43,847 bases of DNA from Planctomycetota bacterium (GTDB taxonomy: Bacteria > Planctomycetota > Planctomycetia > Gemmatales > Gemmataceae). The stretch lies in contig JAKBAI010000015.1 of the NCBI GenBank assembly GCA_021809185.1, positions 1-43,847 of the forward strand. Reading direction: 5' to 3'. Shown here piece by piece: positions 28,060 through 36,346 of the stretch (positions are counted from its first letter, which is position 1; each line of letters begins with the position of its first letter). The notes beneath the pieces were generated by a model. The model was not told the origin of the DNA. It ran no database searches and saw only the letters and a list, made by a program, of their open reading frames with translations. Made by a program: the position numbers and the translations under genes.

Positions 28060-29337
28060 ATGTCTCTCCATTTGTTTAGTAAATGGTTTAAATCTGGTAA
28101 AATTTGCTCGAAATCAGCAGATGAGCAATCTTTGGGATTAAAAATTTTTGTTGGATTACCCAACACCAAAATCCCAAGCAAATCGATAAGTCAACCGTTA
28201 ACCGTCGATAGTCTCGAAGACCGAACCGTCCCATCGGGAACGAACTTAGGGCTAGCGGGGAATTTTAATGCATTCATCTTTCAAAACGCCAATATGCAGA
28301 ATAGTGATATTCAAGGGCGATTTGCAATTGGTCAGAATGCAAATTTAATGAATTATGGTGTAGGAACGCAATTATCTAATTCTCACGGTGGTCGCGATGA
28401 TCTGATCGTGGGGGGTAATTTGAACTTTACTAATGGCCAAGTTTTCAATGGCAATATTGCCTACGATGGTTCGTCAACACTGAACAGCGTAGGGATACCA
28501 AATGGCACAGCCAAGCATGCGTACGATATTAATTTCGGGTATGCAGAAACTCAACTGATGAACGATTCCGCTGCTTGGGGTGCTCGGGCCGCCAACGGTA
28601 CATTCGTCAATCAATGGGGTGGTTTAACCTTAACCGGAACCAACTCAACTTTAAATGTGTTCAATCTAACGACTAGCGACCTATCCAATCTCTGGGGGAT
28701 AACTATCAAAGCCCCAGCAGGTTCATCGGTATTGGTCAATGTTTCTGGTACTGGTCCTGTTTCTTTACAGTATATGGGTTTCAACCTAGTTGGCACCGAT
28801 GCCTCTCACGTGGTCTTCAATTTCACTCAGGCAACCAATATTACCCTTTCTGGAATTGGGTTCCAAGGCTCTATTTTGGCTCCGTATGCTAACGTAGAAT
28901 TTAATAATGGTAATTTAACGGGAACCCTTGTAGCCAATAACCTTTGCGGTACTGGTGAATTCCATGAAGTTGTTCCGCAATTCAAAATCGGTTGTGGCTG
29001 CGATTCTGGGTCTCTGGTTGGTCAAGTTCTCGTAGAAGATTCTTGTGACCCAGGTACGATGATGCCAGTTCATGATGCCACTGTCATCCTCACAGGCCAT
29101 AATGCGTTTGGTAGTGTTAATTTAACTAGCCATACTAGCGCTGGCGGTTATTATTCCTTCACCAATCTCTATCCTGGAACCTACACCGCTACGGTCATTC
29201 TGCCAAATGGCGATACCTTTGTGAGTGCTTCCATTGGTGATGCCGCAGGCTATGTTAGTGGGGATTCAGTTGTTGGAATCATCATTGGCGAAGCCCAAGC
29301 CGCTCGTGGGTATAACTTCACTCTCAGGGGTTATTAA
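28060..29337 (+). CDS. Choice-of-anchor A surface protein with LEDRTVP motif and SdrD B-like domain
   Basis: 425 residues from the ATG at 28060, with GGGAG 9 bases upstream; a GTG at 28000 is also in frame but lies inside a hairpin. Like the 1479-residue protein, it lacks a classical signal peptide and has LEDRTVP near the start (52-58). Residues about 62-300 match the choice-of-anchor A domain: FNAFIFQNANMQNSDIQGRF, then GGRDDLIVGGNLNFTNGQVF and FQGSILAPYANVEFNNGNL. Residues about 318-425 are an SdrD B/Cna B-like fold (SAGGYYSFTNLYPGTYTATV) with a Cys-rich entrance (IGCGCDSG). The protein is likely exported and displayed on the surface, possibly adhesive; this is inferred from domains only. 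A strong terminator follows, so it is monocistronic. Confidence 0.86.
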   Translation: MSLHLFSKWFKSGKICSKSADEQSLGLKIFVGLPNTKIPSKSISQPLTVDSLEDRTVPSGTNLGLAGNFNAFIFQNANMQNSDIQGRFAIGQNANLMNYGVGTQLSNSHGGRDDLIVGGNLNFTNGQVFNGNIAYDGSSTLNSVGIPNGTAKHAYDINFGYAETQLMNDSAAWGARAANGTFVNQWGGLTLTGTNSTLNVFNLTTSDLSNLWGITIKAPAGSSVLVNVSGTGPVSLQYMGFNLVGTDASHVVFNFTQATNITLSGIGFQGSILAPYANVEFNNGNLTGTLVANNLCGTGEFHEVVPQFKIGCGCDSGSLVGQVLVEDSCDPGTMMPVHDATVILTGHNAFGSVNLTSHTSAGGYYSFTNLYPGTYTATVILPNGDTFVSASIGDAAGYVSGDSVVGIIIGEAQAARGYNFTLRGY

Positions 29338-29367
29338 TCTTTTAGGTGAATCTAAAAATTCAATCTA

Positions 29368-29400
29368 GGCCATATCCATTAAATTGGATATGGCCTTTTT
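29368..29400 (+). terminator. Rho-independent terminator
   Basis: GGCCATATCC (29368-29377), an 8-base loop, GGATATGGCC (29386-29395), then five T. A perfect 10-bp stem, 30 bases past the choice-of-anchor stop. Confidence 0.93.
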
Positions 29401-29482
29401 AATTATTTCCTTCTATCTAATTTCTTTTATCTAATTTAAATCAAAATGCAGATTTCTGAAAAATAAAAAGCGACTAGAAAGC

Positions 29483-29510
29483 AAATAAAAAAGAGCGATA
29501 AAATCGCTCT
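29483..29510 (-). terminator. Rho-independent terminator after rpmA
   Basis: On the minus strand AGAGCGAT-TTT-ATCGCTCT is followed by a T-rich run (plus-strand A run at 29483-29492). Perfect 8-bp stem, about 60 bases past the rpmA stop. Confidence 0.92.
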
Positions 29511-29570
29511 CGAGTATAAACTCAAATTTGGAATCCCAAAATAATTAATTCTCTAAATTAATAGTCTGAA

Positions 29571-29864
29571 TTAATACATGATGGGTGCGACTTTGCCCGA
29601 AACCGGTTTCGCTTCCATAGATTCTGTAACGACGCTTATTCTTCTGCCCTCTTGATCAAAGAAAACTTTCCCATCGGCGAGAGCGAATAAGCTATCATCT
29701 TTGGCTCGTTTTACATTTCTACCTGGGCAGAATTTCGTTCCTACTTGGCGCACTATTATGCTCCCAGCGGTAACGAACTGTCCACCATATGCTTTAAGAC
29801 CTCGTCTTTGGGCATTGGAATCTCGACCGTTACGGCTTGACCCTTGCCCTTTCTTATGTGCCAT
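29571..29864 (-). CDS. rpmA: 50S ribosomal protein bL27
   Basis: 97 residues. It begins [20 protein letters not shown], the conserved bL27 start, and continues [23 protein letters not shown]. bL27's N-terminal tail reaches towards the peptidyl-transferase centre of the large subunit. There is no Firmicute-type N-terminal propeptide before the MAHKK start. GAGGATAG precedes the ATG. rplU (bL21), normally just upstream, is not in this window, and the neighbour upstream is an unrelated exported protein 254 bases away. It has its own terminator. Confidence 0.97.
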   Translation of the reverse strand: MAHKKGQGSSRNGRDSNAQRRGLKAYGGQFVTAGSIIVRQVGTKFCPGRNVKRAKDDSLFALADGKVFFDQEGRRISVVTESMEAKPVSGKVAPIMY

Positions 29865-30118
29865 GACACTATCCTCATGAAATTTAACTTCTTAAAACTA
29901 TTAAATTTAACATACAAAATATTTATCGATAGAAAAGAGGAATCAACAAAAGACAGACCATATTTTATTTGAATAAATGGCATTAGCAGTTATTACCAAT
30001 ATTAAATTAGTTTAAAATGGGACTTCAATGAATAAATGATGAAAATAGGAAGAATAAAAAAGGAGAAAAGCAAACATAACTGGAGAAAATAGAGGGCGAA
30101 AAGAACACACCAATCAAA

Positions 30119-31084
30119 TTATTTTGGTAGGTCGCTGGAATTGGACGGTATTAATTGGGATGATGGATTCCCGTTGTTGGAATTGAGAGGATTTACCCTC
30201 TTGACGGGAATCGCGTTCTTCGGAAAAGAACTAACTTTATTGAACGGGTCAATCCCCTTGCCAGGTGCCAGTAATTGCTGCCCCTTTTCTTTCCCTTCTT
30301 CTTTTGGTACGAACGTAGAGGCACGATAGATCCAATTGTATGGTTTATCTCGATCTAGAGTCACATCTGAAGTATCCGTACCAAGACCATCAGTTACTCT
30401 TCGATAATTAAGTTGTAAGGTTTTACGGCGAATGATGCCATTATCGTCAATCGTATAGCCATCAGATAAACCCGTAACAAAGATACTAAATCGAGAAGTT
30501 CCTAATGCCCGTTCAGAAACATCCGACCACATAGCCACGCCATAAGTAGCACGAGGGAATGAATCTTTTTTGGTAATTGGAATCAACTCTTTAGCAATCG
30601 TGACCGAATTCTCTAAAAATATTCGGTGTTTCCCCGTAGTTTCATCTAATATTGGAAACTCTTTTTCCTGGATTTGTGCTTGAACAGAAGGCAGGATCTC
30701 ATCGGCATGGGAAGTATTTTTATCTAAAGTGACAAAATCAAATTCTGGCACGAACTTTCGCGGTTCTCCGGTAAAGTTATAGACATTATAAAGAATATAC
30801 CATACTAATTTTTTGCCACGACCAGGGACATCGGCCACAATAATCCGTGGGTCTTTCAGTCGAAAGTTAAGAGTATAGATCCCATCTTTATCGTTGGCTA
30901 TTGTTTCTGGTTCAATCGATCGATCCCCATACTGAGTCTTTTCTTGAGCAGAAAGTGATTCTGAAGAAGGGATATTGAAAGATACCCCAAACATGACCAA
31001 TAAACCAAAAACACCCAAAATTCCCATCATTCCTTTGAAAATAGGAATCCCATGTCCATTTTGATTCACTATCAACCTATTCAT
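30119..31084 (-). CDS. Exported protein of unknown function
   Basis: 321 residues; I do not recognise the family. Residues 18-38 are hydrophobic (GMMGILGVFGLLVMFGVSF), followed by SLSAQEK near 43-49, which reads as a signal peptide or membrane anchor. The body (about 60-260) is a mixed sequence with segments such as NFRLKDPRIIVADVPGRGKK, VWYILYNVYNFTGEPRKFVP and YGVAMWSDVSERALGTSRFS. It looks like a compact beta-rich extracytoplasmic domain. The C-terminal 50 residues are rich in Pro, Ser and Asn. No catalytic motif or Cys pairs are visible. AGGGA lies 6 bases before the ATG. It resembles conserved planctomycete hypothetical proteins in style, but that is an impression only. Confidence 0.7.
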   Translation of the reverse strand: MNRLIVNQNGHGIPIFKGMMGILGVFGLLVMFGVSFNIPSSESLSAQEKTQYGDRSIEPETIANDKDGIYTLNFRLKDPRIIVADVPGRGKKLVWYILYNVYNFTGEPRKFVPEFDFVTLDKNTSHADEILPSVQAQIQEKEFPILDETTGKHRIFLENSVTIAKELIPITKKDSFPRATYGVAMWSDVSERALGTSRFSIFVTGLSDGYTIDDNGIIRRKTLQLNYRRVTDGLGTDTSDVTLDRDKPYNWIYRASTFVPKEEGKEKGQQLLAPGKGIDPFNKVSSFPKNAIPVKRVNPLNSNNGNPSSQLIPSNSSDLPK

Positions 31085-31388
31085 AAAGATCCCTTATTTT
31101 TTGGACGAAAATTAATTTTTTTTCTAATATATCTATTCACCATAACCAGTTTCTAAGGGAAAATCAATAGATTCTTCATTTAATCGCGTCAAAATGTATC
31201 GGGAAATATCCGTTTTTATGGCATGGTCGTTGTAAGAGGATTCTCAAATTTTACAAAAGATCCTATCTTAAAAAGTTTTTGAGAGACCTCTATAAATTAT
31301 TTTACCATAATTTGAATTTTTCGTATTGATTTGCATTAATCAAATTGGATAAAATGAATAGATAGTCTGATGGAAAAGGAAATTTTTT
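31085..31388. other. Divergent AT-rich spacer
   Basis: These 304 bases lie between divergent genes and have no open frame worth calling. Both promoters should lie here. AAAGGA precedes the next start by about 9 bases. Confidence 0.55.
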
Positions 31389-32525
31389 ATGAGCCGCGAA
31401 AATTCAGAATTCGAGAGTGATAGAAAGAAGAATTCATCACGTACTAGTCAACTTGATTACGACGATTATTCGCATCATAATCAGGATCAAGATCGCTATG
31501 ATGAACCGGAGAATCACAAAAATTCTGATTCAAATTCCGATGACCAAGAAAATCTAGTCCCCCCTGAAGACGAATTTTGGGAAAAGTATTCTCCTCATTA
31601 CGAGTTCCCCATTTCGAGCGTAACCTCGATTTTTCTACATGTTTTAGCGGGAACTCTCGTCATTGTTTGCATTTTCGTGTTAATGAATTTTGGTAAAAAA
31701 GAACCTGTCCCCACGCGGGAAGTAATCGTTTTGGGAACTTCCGATGGTGGGGGAGATGGCACCAGTGGCTCCGGCGGTGGTGTTCCTGAGGAAAATGCGA
31801 ATACCATGGACGATCCCATGGATACGAATCCCATTCAACTCGAAGAGAATCAGAAGACCGATATTGTTACAGATTGGGTTCCCAAATCAGAAAATGCCCA
31901 GGAGATAATCAAAAAAGTAGCAGAATCCCCGAATTTCGACAAACTGCGCAAAGTGAATAACGATTTGCGCAAAAAGATGATGGAAGGAATCTCTGGCAAA
32001 GTAGGGGGTGGGAATAATCCAAACGGCAAAGGGACGACAGGGGACGAAGGAAGTGGTAGTACCGGTAATGGAGACGCCAATACCACCGGAGAACGGTCCC
32101 TGCGTTGGACTCTGAGTTTCAAAACAGAAAATGGGAGAGACTATGTGAATCAGCTCGCGGCTATGGGAGCCAAAATTATTATCCCTATGCCCCCCAAAGG
32201 CAATGAACTTAAAATAATTCCCGATTTACAATTCCCTTCTAAAATGCAAAATGTTAGTGCAATTACCGAAATGCACTTTATCGATGATCGACGGGAATCG
32301 GTATCTAGTCTCTGTCGCGCTTTGGGGTTAGATTTTGTTCCTGCCTACATTATCGCCTTATTCCCCAAAAGTGTCGAGGAGGAATTGGCTAAGAAGGAGA
32401 TTGCCTACCGCGGACGAAACCCTGCGGATATCGGTTCCACAACCTTTAAAATTCTTGTCCGGAATGGCAACTATAGCATTACGGTTACAGATCAAGAATT
32501 AAAGAAAAGAAATCGAGGCAAGTAA
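31389..32525 (+). CDS. Single-pass membrane protein with acidic cytoplasmic part and Gly-rich linkers
   Basis: 378 residues of no recognised family. Residues 1-72 are very rich in Asp, Glu, Ser, Asn and His and probably disordered. One helix spans about 77-101 (SVTSIFLHVLAGTLVIVCIF). A Gly/Ser-rich run at 117-132 and a second Gly/Asn-rich run at about 205-230 flank a helical, Lys-rich segment. The last 145 residues (from LRWTLSFKTENGRDYVNQLA) form a folded domain. The layout, short cytoplasmic part then helix then extended periplasmic linkers and a small C-terminal domain, is similar to TonB/TolA-like proteins, but there is no Pro-rich spacer or TonB signature. It could partner the ExbB/ExbD system of this window, but that is speculation. 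The next gene converges with a gap of only 38 bases. Confidence 0.7.
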   Translation: MSRENSEFESDRKKNSSRTSQLDYDDYSHHNQDQDRYDEPENHKNSDSNSDDQENLVPPEDEFWEKYSPHYEFPISSVTSIFLHVLAGTLVIVCIFVLMNFGKKEPVPTREVIVLGTSDGGGDGTSGSGGGVPEENANTMDDPMDTNPIQLEENQKTDIVTDWVPKSENAQEIIKKVAESPNFDKLRKVNNDLRKKMMEGISGKVGGGNNPNGKGTTGDEGSGSTGNGDANTTGERSLRWTLSFKTENGRDYVNQLAAMGAKIIIPMPPKGNELKIIPDLQFPSKMQNVSAITEMHFIDDRRESVSSLCRALGLDFVPAYIIALFPKSVEEELAKKEIAYRGRNPADIGSTTFKILVRNGNYSITVTDQELKKRNRGK

Positions 32526-32563
32526 AGATTTCCGAGTTATCTCGTTTTCTTTGCGAATCGGTC

Positions 32564-33418
32564 TTATTTCGATAGCGAATAGTTCAAAAACTTCTCATAG
32601 CTTTTCGAAAAAATCTGAAAGCGCGAGCAAAACGATTGCACCACTTGTAGTAAATCAGGGGTAAGTCTAAAAGCTACTTGCTGTTGGATCTCTTTTGGAA
32701 CCCCTCCATAAAATGCCTCGGCGATACTCCCTGTTATACATGCTAATGTATCTGTATCTCCACCAAGAGAAATTGCCAAACGAACGGCGTGTTCAAAATT
32801 TTCAGATTCGAAGAATGCTTGCAAAGCAAAGGGAACCGTACCCTGGCAAGAGACATCAAACTTAAATGTTGGTCTCACTTCTGCAATCGAAAAATCAAAT
32901 CGATATTTATAGTTCGTTTCGATATAGGCTTGAATCTCTTTTTTACTCCACCCCGTTCTTGCCAGAAAAATTGCCGTCGCCGTTGCCTGTGCCCCCTTTA
33001 CCCCTTCAGGATGGTTATGTGTTATTTCGGCAGACCAAGCTGCATATTTTTGGACATCTTCTAAATTTGAAAAACAGTAAGCAATTGGACCAACGCGCAT
33101 CGCTGAACCATTTCCCCAGCTTCCATAAGGTTCGCTGGTATTCGATAACATCCACTGAAAAAATGACCCTCCATACCCTGCGTGCGGATAAAGCCGGGCA
33201 AATTTTTTGATCATAATTATAAAATCGTCGAGCTGAACAAGTTCTGGACTTTTACTTTGCAAAAAAACATTGGCAACAGCGATACTCAAAACCGAGTCAT
33301 CGGTAAAACGGCCTTCCTCTTGAAAAAGAGGTTGAAAATGGGGATTTTTCTCGGTCTTCCATAACTTATTGAATTCATATGGTTGACCAATAATATCTCC
33401 TGCAAGTGAGCCTAACAT
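32564..33418 (-). CDS. ADP-ribosylglycohydrolase family protein
   Basis: 284 residues. The family (DraG, ARH) removes ADP-ribose from proteins or related substrates using two metal ions. Metal-binding motifs are visible: FTDDS (T39-D40-D41) near the N-terminus and GGDTDT (219-224) near the end. GSLAGDIIGQPYEF at the start and GNGSAMRVGPIAY (102-114) are also characteristic. It is therefore predicted to be an active hydrolase in the cytoplasm. AAGGAGC lies 7 bases before the ATG. No ADP-ribosyltransferase or nitrogenase-regulation gene is nearby, so the substrate cannot be inferred. The 241-base spacer upstream (33419-33659) shows nothing notable. Confidence 0.88.
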   Translation of the reverse strand: MLGSLAGDIIGQPYEFNKLWKTEKNPHFQPLFQEEGRFTDDSVLSIAVANVFLQSKSPELVQLDDFIIMIKKFARLYPHAGYGGSFFQWMLSNTSEPYGSWGNGSAMRVGPIAYCFSNLEDVQKYAAWSAEITHNHPEGVKGAQATATAIFLARTGWSKKEIQAYIETNYKYRFDFSIAEVRPTFKFDVSCQGTVPFALQAFFESENFEHAVRLAISLGGDTDTLACITGSIAEAFYGGVPKEIQQQVAFRLTPDLLQVVQSFCSRFQIFSKSYEKFLNYSLSK

Positions 33419-33659
33419 CTTATTGCTCCTTAAATGGTATTCCTATCTATTTTATTAGATAAAAAAAAGTTGTCAAATAATTCTACCCGAACGGAGATCG
33501 GGTTTCACCAAAAAGCGAATCCTGCATAAAGGGGAAAACAAGAGGGAAAATAAAAGAGAAAATAAAGAGTTTGGTAGGGTAAAGAAAATAGTTGCTCGAC
33601 TAAGAGCAGTTGATAACTGGCAATCCCAAGAAAATAAACATTTTGACCTATGGAAATGG

Positions 33660-34802
33660 CTAACTGGCCATTAACGAATCAGCAAGCGATTCAATTAAAA
33701 GGGCGAGTGTGACCATGGCATCGATTTGAAAATCGGCACGCAAAGCCTGGTCCATCCATTCTAATAATTGATCGGGAGTATAGCGCATGCTGATCTCCTT
33801 GATTTTACTCGCTTCCACGCTGTTTGCTACTGCTTTTTCTTGAGCACCGTTGACCGCTAACAGAACAGCGGACCGTAATAGATCGATATAAATCTGAATA
33901 GTGACATGCGCACATTCGCGTTGTTTACTCCCCTCACTACCCGCTGATTGCACAAACTGCAACCAGTACTTGCCGAGCTGCAACCCCGGTACAGGATACG
34001 TTGCCAATAAATGTAATAATTCCTCACGAAACTTCCAGAATGGGTCACTACTTAACTGCACCGCTCGGCCAATACTACCCCCACTCAATTCCAAGATTTT
34101 TTCGATACGATCTATCTGGATTTCTCCATTTTGTCGGAGATAATTTTTGATATCCGCTTTGTTTAGCGGGGAAAACGAGATAATCTGGCAACGGGACAGG
34201 ATTGTCGCTAAATGCTGTTCTCGGCTTGAACCACCGATTAGAATCAAGATACTATGAGCGGGAGGTTCTTCCAAAGTTTTAAGAAAAGCATTGGCGGAGC
34301 TTTCATTCATCAAATCGGCCTGATCTAGAATAGCAATCCGTCGCGGACATCGAATAGGTTTCAGTGCTAACTGAGAAGCAAGATTGCGAATCGATTCGAT
34401 CGGCATTTCCAGAGTATCTTCTGGTTTTTGCATGATGATTAAATCGGGATGCGCGCGAACTCGCCACAGAGCGCAATCTGCACACTGCTGGCAAGGCTGA
34501 AACGGCATCTCATCCAATTTCGGGTTTTGGCAAAGCCATAATTGAGATAGAGCCAATGCGGTGGTGTATTTGCCAACCCCTCTTGGCCCGAGGAATAGAT
34601 AGGCATGGCCCAGATGATGATCGCGATATACCTGAGAAAAAAAACGCAATACGTCATCATGCCCTATCACCCGAATATCTTCGTGCTTTACTTTCTGCAA
34701 AAGCGAAGAACCGGGAACAGCTTTCTTCGCAGTGCTTTTCGTGCCAGCCGATTTTTTCGCCGCTCCCGATTTATCAGATATTTTTTTTTCGCTCGATTTC
34801 AT
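33660..34802 (-). CDS. holB: DNA polymerase III subunit delta prime
   Basis: 380 residues. As part of the clamp loader, delta prime helps load the sliding clamp at primer ends. Residues 1-40 are a Lys/Ser/Ala-rich extension not normally seen. The AAA+ part starts at about 43 (IRVIGHDDVLRFF). Walker A is GPRGVGKYT (72-80); a zinc-binding cluster uses C104, C107, C110 and probably C91; and AILDQADLMNESSANAFLKTLEEPP carries the delta-prime/tau signature. Sensor 1 lies in the ILSRC segment. DnaX (tau/gamma) has the same core, but here the residues after about 270 are short and helical, and tmk lies just upstream, which favours holB. The Shine-Dalgarno is weak; an in-frame start inside the Lys-rich leader is possible. 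Confidence 0.88.
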   Translation of the reverse strand: MKSSEKKISDKSGAAKKSAGTKSTAKKAVPGSSLLQKVKHEDIRVIGHDDVLRFFSQVYRDHHLGHAYLFLGPRGVGKYTTALALSQLWLCQNPKLDEMPFQPCQQCADCALWRVRAHPDLIIMQKPEDTLEMPIESIRNLASQLALKPIRCPRRIAILDQADLMNESSANAFLKTLEEPPAHSILILIGGSSREQHLATILSRCQIISFSPLNKADIKNYLRQNGEIQIDRIEKILELSGGSIGRAVQLSSDPFWKFREELLHLLATYPVPGLQLGKYWLQFVQSAGSEGSKQRECAHVTIQIYIDLLRSAVLLAVNGAQEKAVANSVEASKIKEISMRYTPDQLLEWMDQALRADFQIDAMVTLALLIESLADSLMAS

Positions 34803-35197
34803 GCCGTTTTCCGTTTCTCAAACTCCGCTCTCTAGTAATAGGAACATCCGAGAACAATATGGTCTGATAAAATAGATATTGTGCAATGCCAATTTTTTGG
34901 TGCCAAACCAGTTCAAAGCGGTTTATGCATTGTTTATGCGCTGTCTATACCAGGGTTATCGTATCTCATTCTCTAGATCTTATCAATCCCCATCCAGCTC
35001 TGATTTTACAACAAAAATTTCTCGCAGAGATCAAACCCGGCCTCGATTAAACTCTTAAAAATGCAAATATATCTCGATCTCAAAAAAGGGGACAGATACT
35101 AAACTTCGATTGAAATTCCCTATGATCATTAATAATGATAGCTCAGATAAACCCTTTTGAGTGGCTCGACGGTGATTAGTCTAACTTATTGACGATC
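34803..35197. other. Spacer between tmk and holB
   Basis: No gene is visible in these 395 bases. TTTGGTGCCAAA at about 34898-34909 is a small near-palindrome. I saw no terminator with a clear T-run. Confidence 0.5.
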
Positions 35198-35833
35198 TTA
35201 TTCGCTACTCTGTTTTAACAACTCCGAAAATCGCTTTTTCAACTTTTCGGAAATGGCATCAACAGAGTTGGTAGCATCGATAATTTCAATTCGATCGGGA
35301 TGTTTATAGGCTTCGGTTAAAAATCCATTACGAACACGTTGATGAAATTCGAGTGCGCGGGATTCCATACGATCCGGCTCTTTTCCGCGTCTACGAAAAG
35401 CAATTTCGAGGGGCAGATCGAATAAAAAAGTATAACTCGGCAGTACCCCCGCTGCGGCTATGCCCCCGAGCTGCCAAAGATAATCGGGATCCAAACCGGC
35501 CCCGTAGCCCTGATAAACCACAGTAGATAATAAAAATCGATCGCAGAGTACAATCTCATTTCGCTGTAACGCTGGCTTAATGATTTGCTCAATTAATTCT
35601 GCTCTACTAGCCATAAATAAGAGGGCTTCGGTGAGTGGCGCCATTTCTGAGCGCGAATGCAACAAAAGTCGGCGCAATTCTAATCCAATTGCGGTGCTAC
35701 CAGGATCGGTACACATACAGATCGGCAAGTTTTCGCTCTTCAACCATTCTGCAAGTAACTGGCATTGGCTGGTTTTACCTGATCCATCGATTCCTTCCAT
35801 ACTTATGAAAAGACCTCGATCCCGCTCGTTCAT
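35198..35833 (-). CDS. tmk: Thymidylate kinase
   Basis: 211 residues, normal length. It phosphorylates dTMP to dTDP with ATP, in the cytoplasm. The P-loop is EGIDGSGKT (13-21). The usual TREPGGT loop appears as CTDPGST, a deviation in a substrate-contact loop. CDRFLLSTVVYQGYG corresponds to the DR-Y/F region that binds dTMP, and RRRGKEPDRME is the LID segment. The order lipoyl-domain gene, tmk, holB (with a 395-base gap) is a familiar tmk-holB neighbourhood. The lipoyl-domain gene upstream ends 15 bases before the tmk ATG, so the two are probably co-transcribed. Confidence 0.93.
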   Translation of the reverse strand: MNERDRGLFISMEGIDGSGKTSQCQLLAEWLKSENLPICMCTDPGSTAIGLELRRLLLHSRSEMAPLTEALLFMASRAELIEQIIKPALQRNEIVLCDRFLLSTVVYQGYGAGLDPDYLWQLGGIAAAGVLPSYTFLFDLPLEIAFRRRGKEPDRMESRALEFHQRVRNGFLTEAYKHPDRIEIIDATNSVDAISEKLKKRFSELLKQSSE

Positions 35834-35848
35834 ATGATTTTTTCCCAG

Positions 35849-36106
35849 TTACTCTCTAGATAATTCACCATTTCCCTCGATTTCTATATAGCCAAGTATT
35901 TGCCCCGCTGTTACCAGATCATTCTTTAGACATAATCGCGCGGACAGATAACCACTTCTGGGAGCAGGAACATCAAAAGTAGCACTCCCCGCCATGATTT
36001 CGATCAATCGATCCCCCTGTAAAAGAAAATCCCCTTCACTGGCCAACCATAGACTGACCACAGGAATGGTTGCATCGATTTCAGGCATCTGAATTGGTAT
36101 CTTCAC
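35849..36106 (-). CDS. Stand-alone lipoyl-like domain protein lacking the lipoyl-lysine
   Basis: 85 residues from a GTG start, with AAGGA 7 bases upstream. The fold is a biotinyl/lipoyl hammerhead: IQMPEIDATIPVVSLWLASE, GDFLLQGDRLIEI, TFDVPAPRSGYLSARLCLKN, and LVTAGQILGYIEIEG. In lipoylated E2 or GcvH-like domains the modified Lys sits in a DKA turn between the two halves; here the aligned residues are MAGSA and the Lys is replaced by Ser (codon AGT). The protein therefore cannot be lipoylated or biotinylated at the usual place, unless another Lys serves. It sits directly before tmk and after lipA and lipB, so the loss of the Lys is striking. The only other domain-surface Lys are near residues 2 and about 61. 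Possible role: a structural or regulatory relic of an E2 domain. Confidence 0.78.
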   Translation of the reverse strand: MKIPIQMPEIDATIPVVSLWLASEGDFLLQGDRLIEIMAGSATFDVPAPRSGYLSARLCLKNDLVTAGQILGYIEIEGNGELSRE

Positions 36107-36249
36107 CAGATAATCCTTTACACATACTCATCTCTCGATCTGAATTTTCTTTTCCAAGAAAAAGTCGATCTCTTTTTCAGGTTCTGTTTTATCGCATATA
36201 TAAATAAGCTCAACTAGATTTCTTAAGCAGATAACTATTGCTAAACATT

Positions 36250-36288
36250 TATTCTAACTATCTATTCTAACTATCTATTCTAACTATC
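36250..36288. repeat. 13-bp tandem repeat, three exact copies
   Basis: TATTCTAACTATC repeats at 36250-36262, 36263-36275 and 36276-36288, in the spacer between lipA and the lipoyl-domain gene. Too short and without spacers to be a CRISPR. Confidence 0.9.
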
Positions 36289-36346
36289 GATTGCAACGAA
36301 CTATTGCGAAACAATAATCTTTGCCTGCTACTCATTACTGCCCTCT

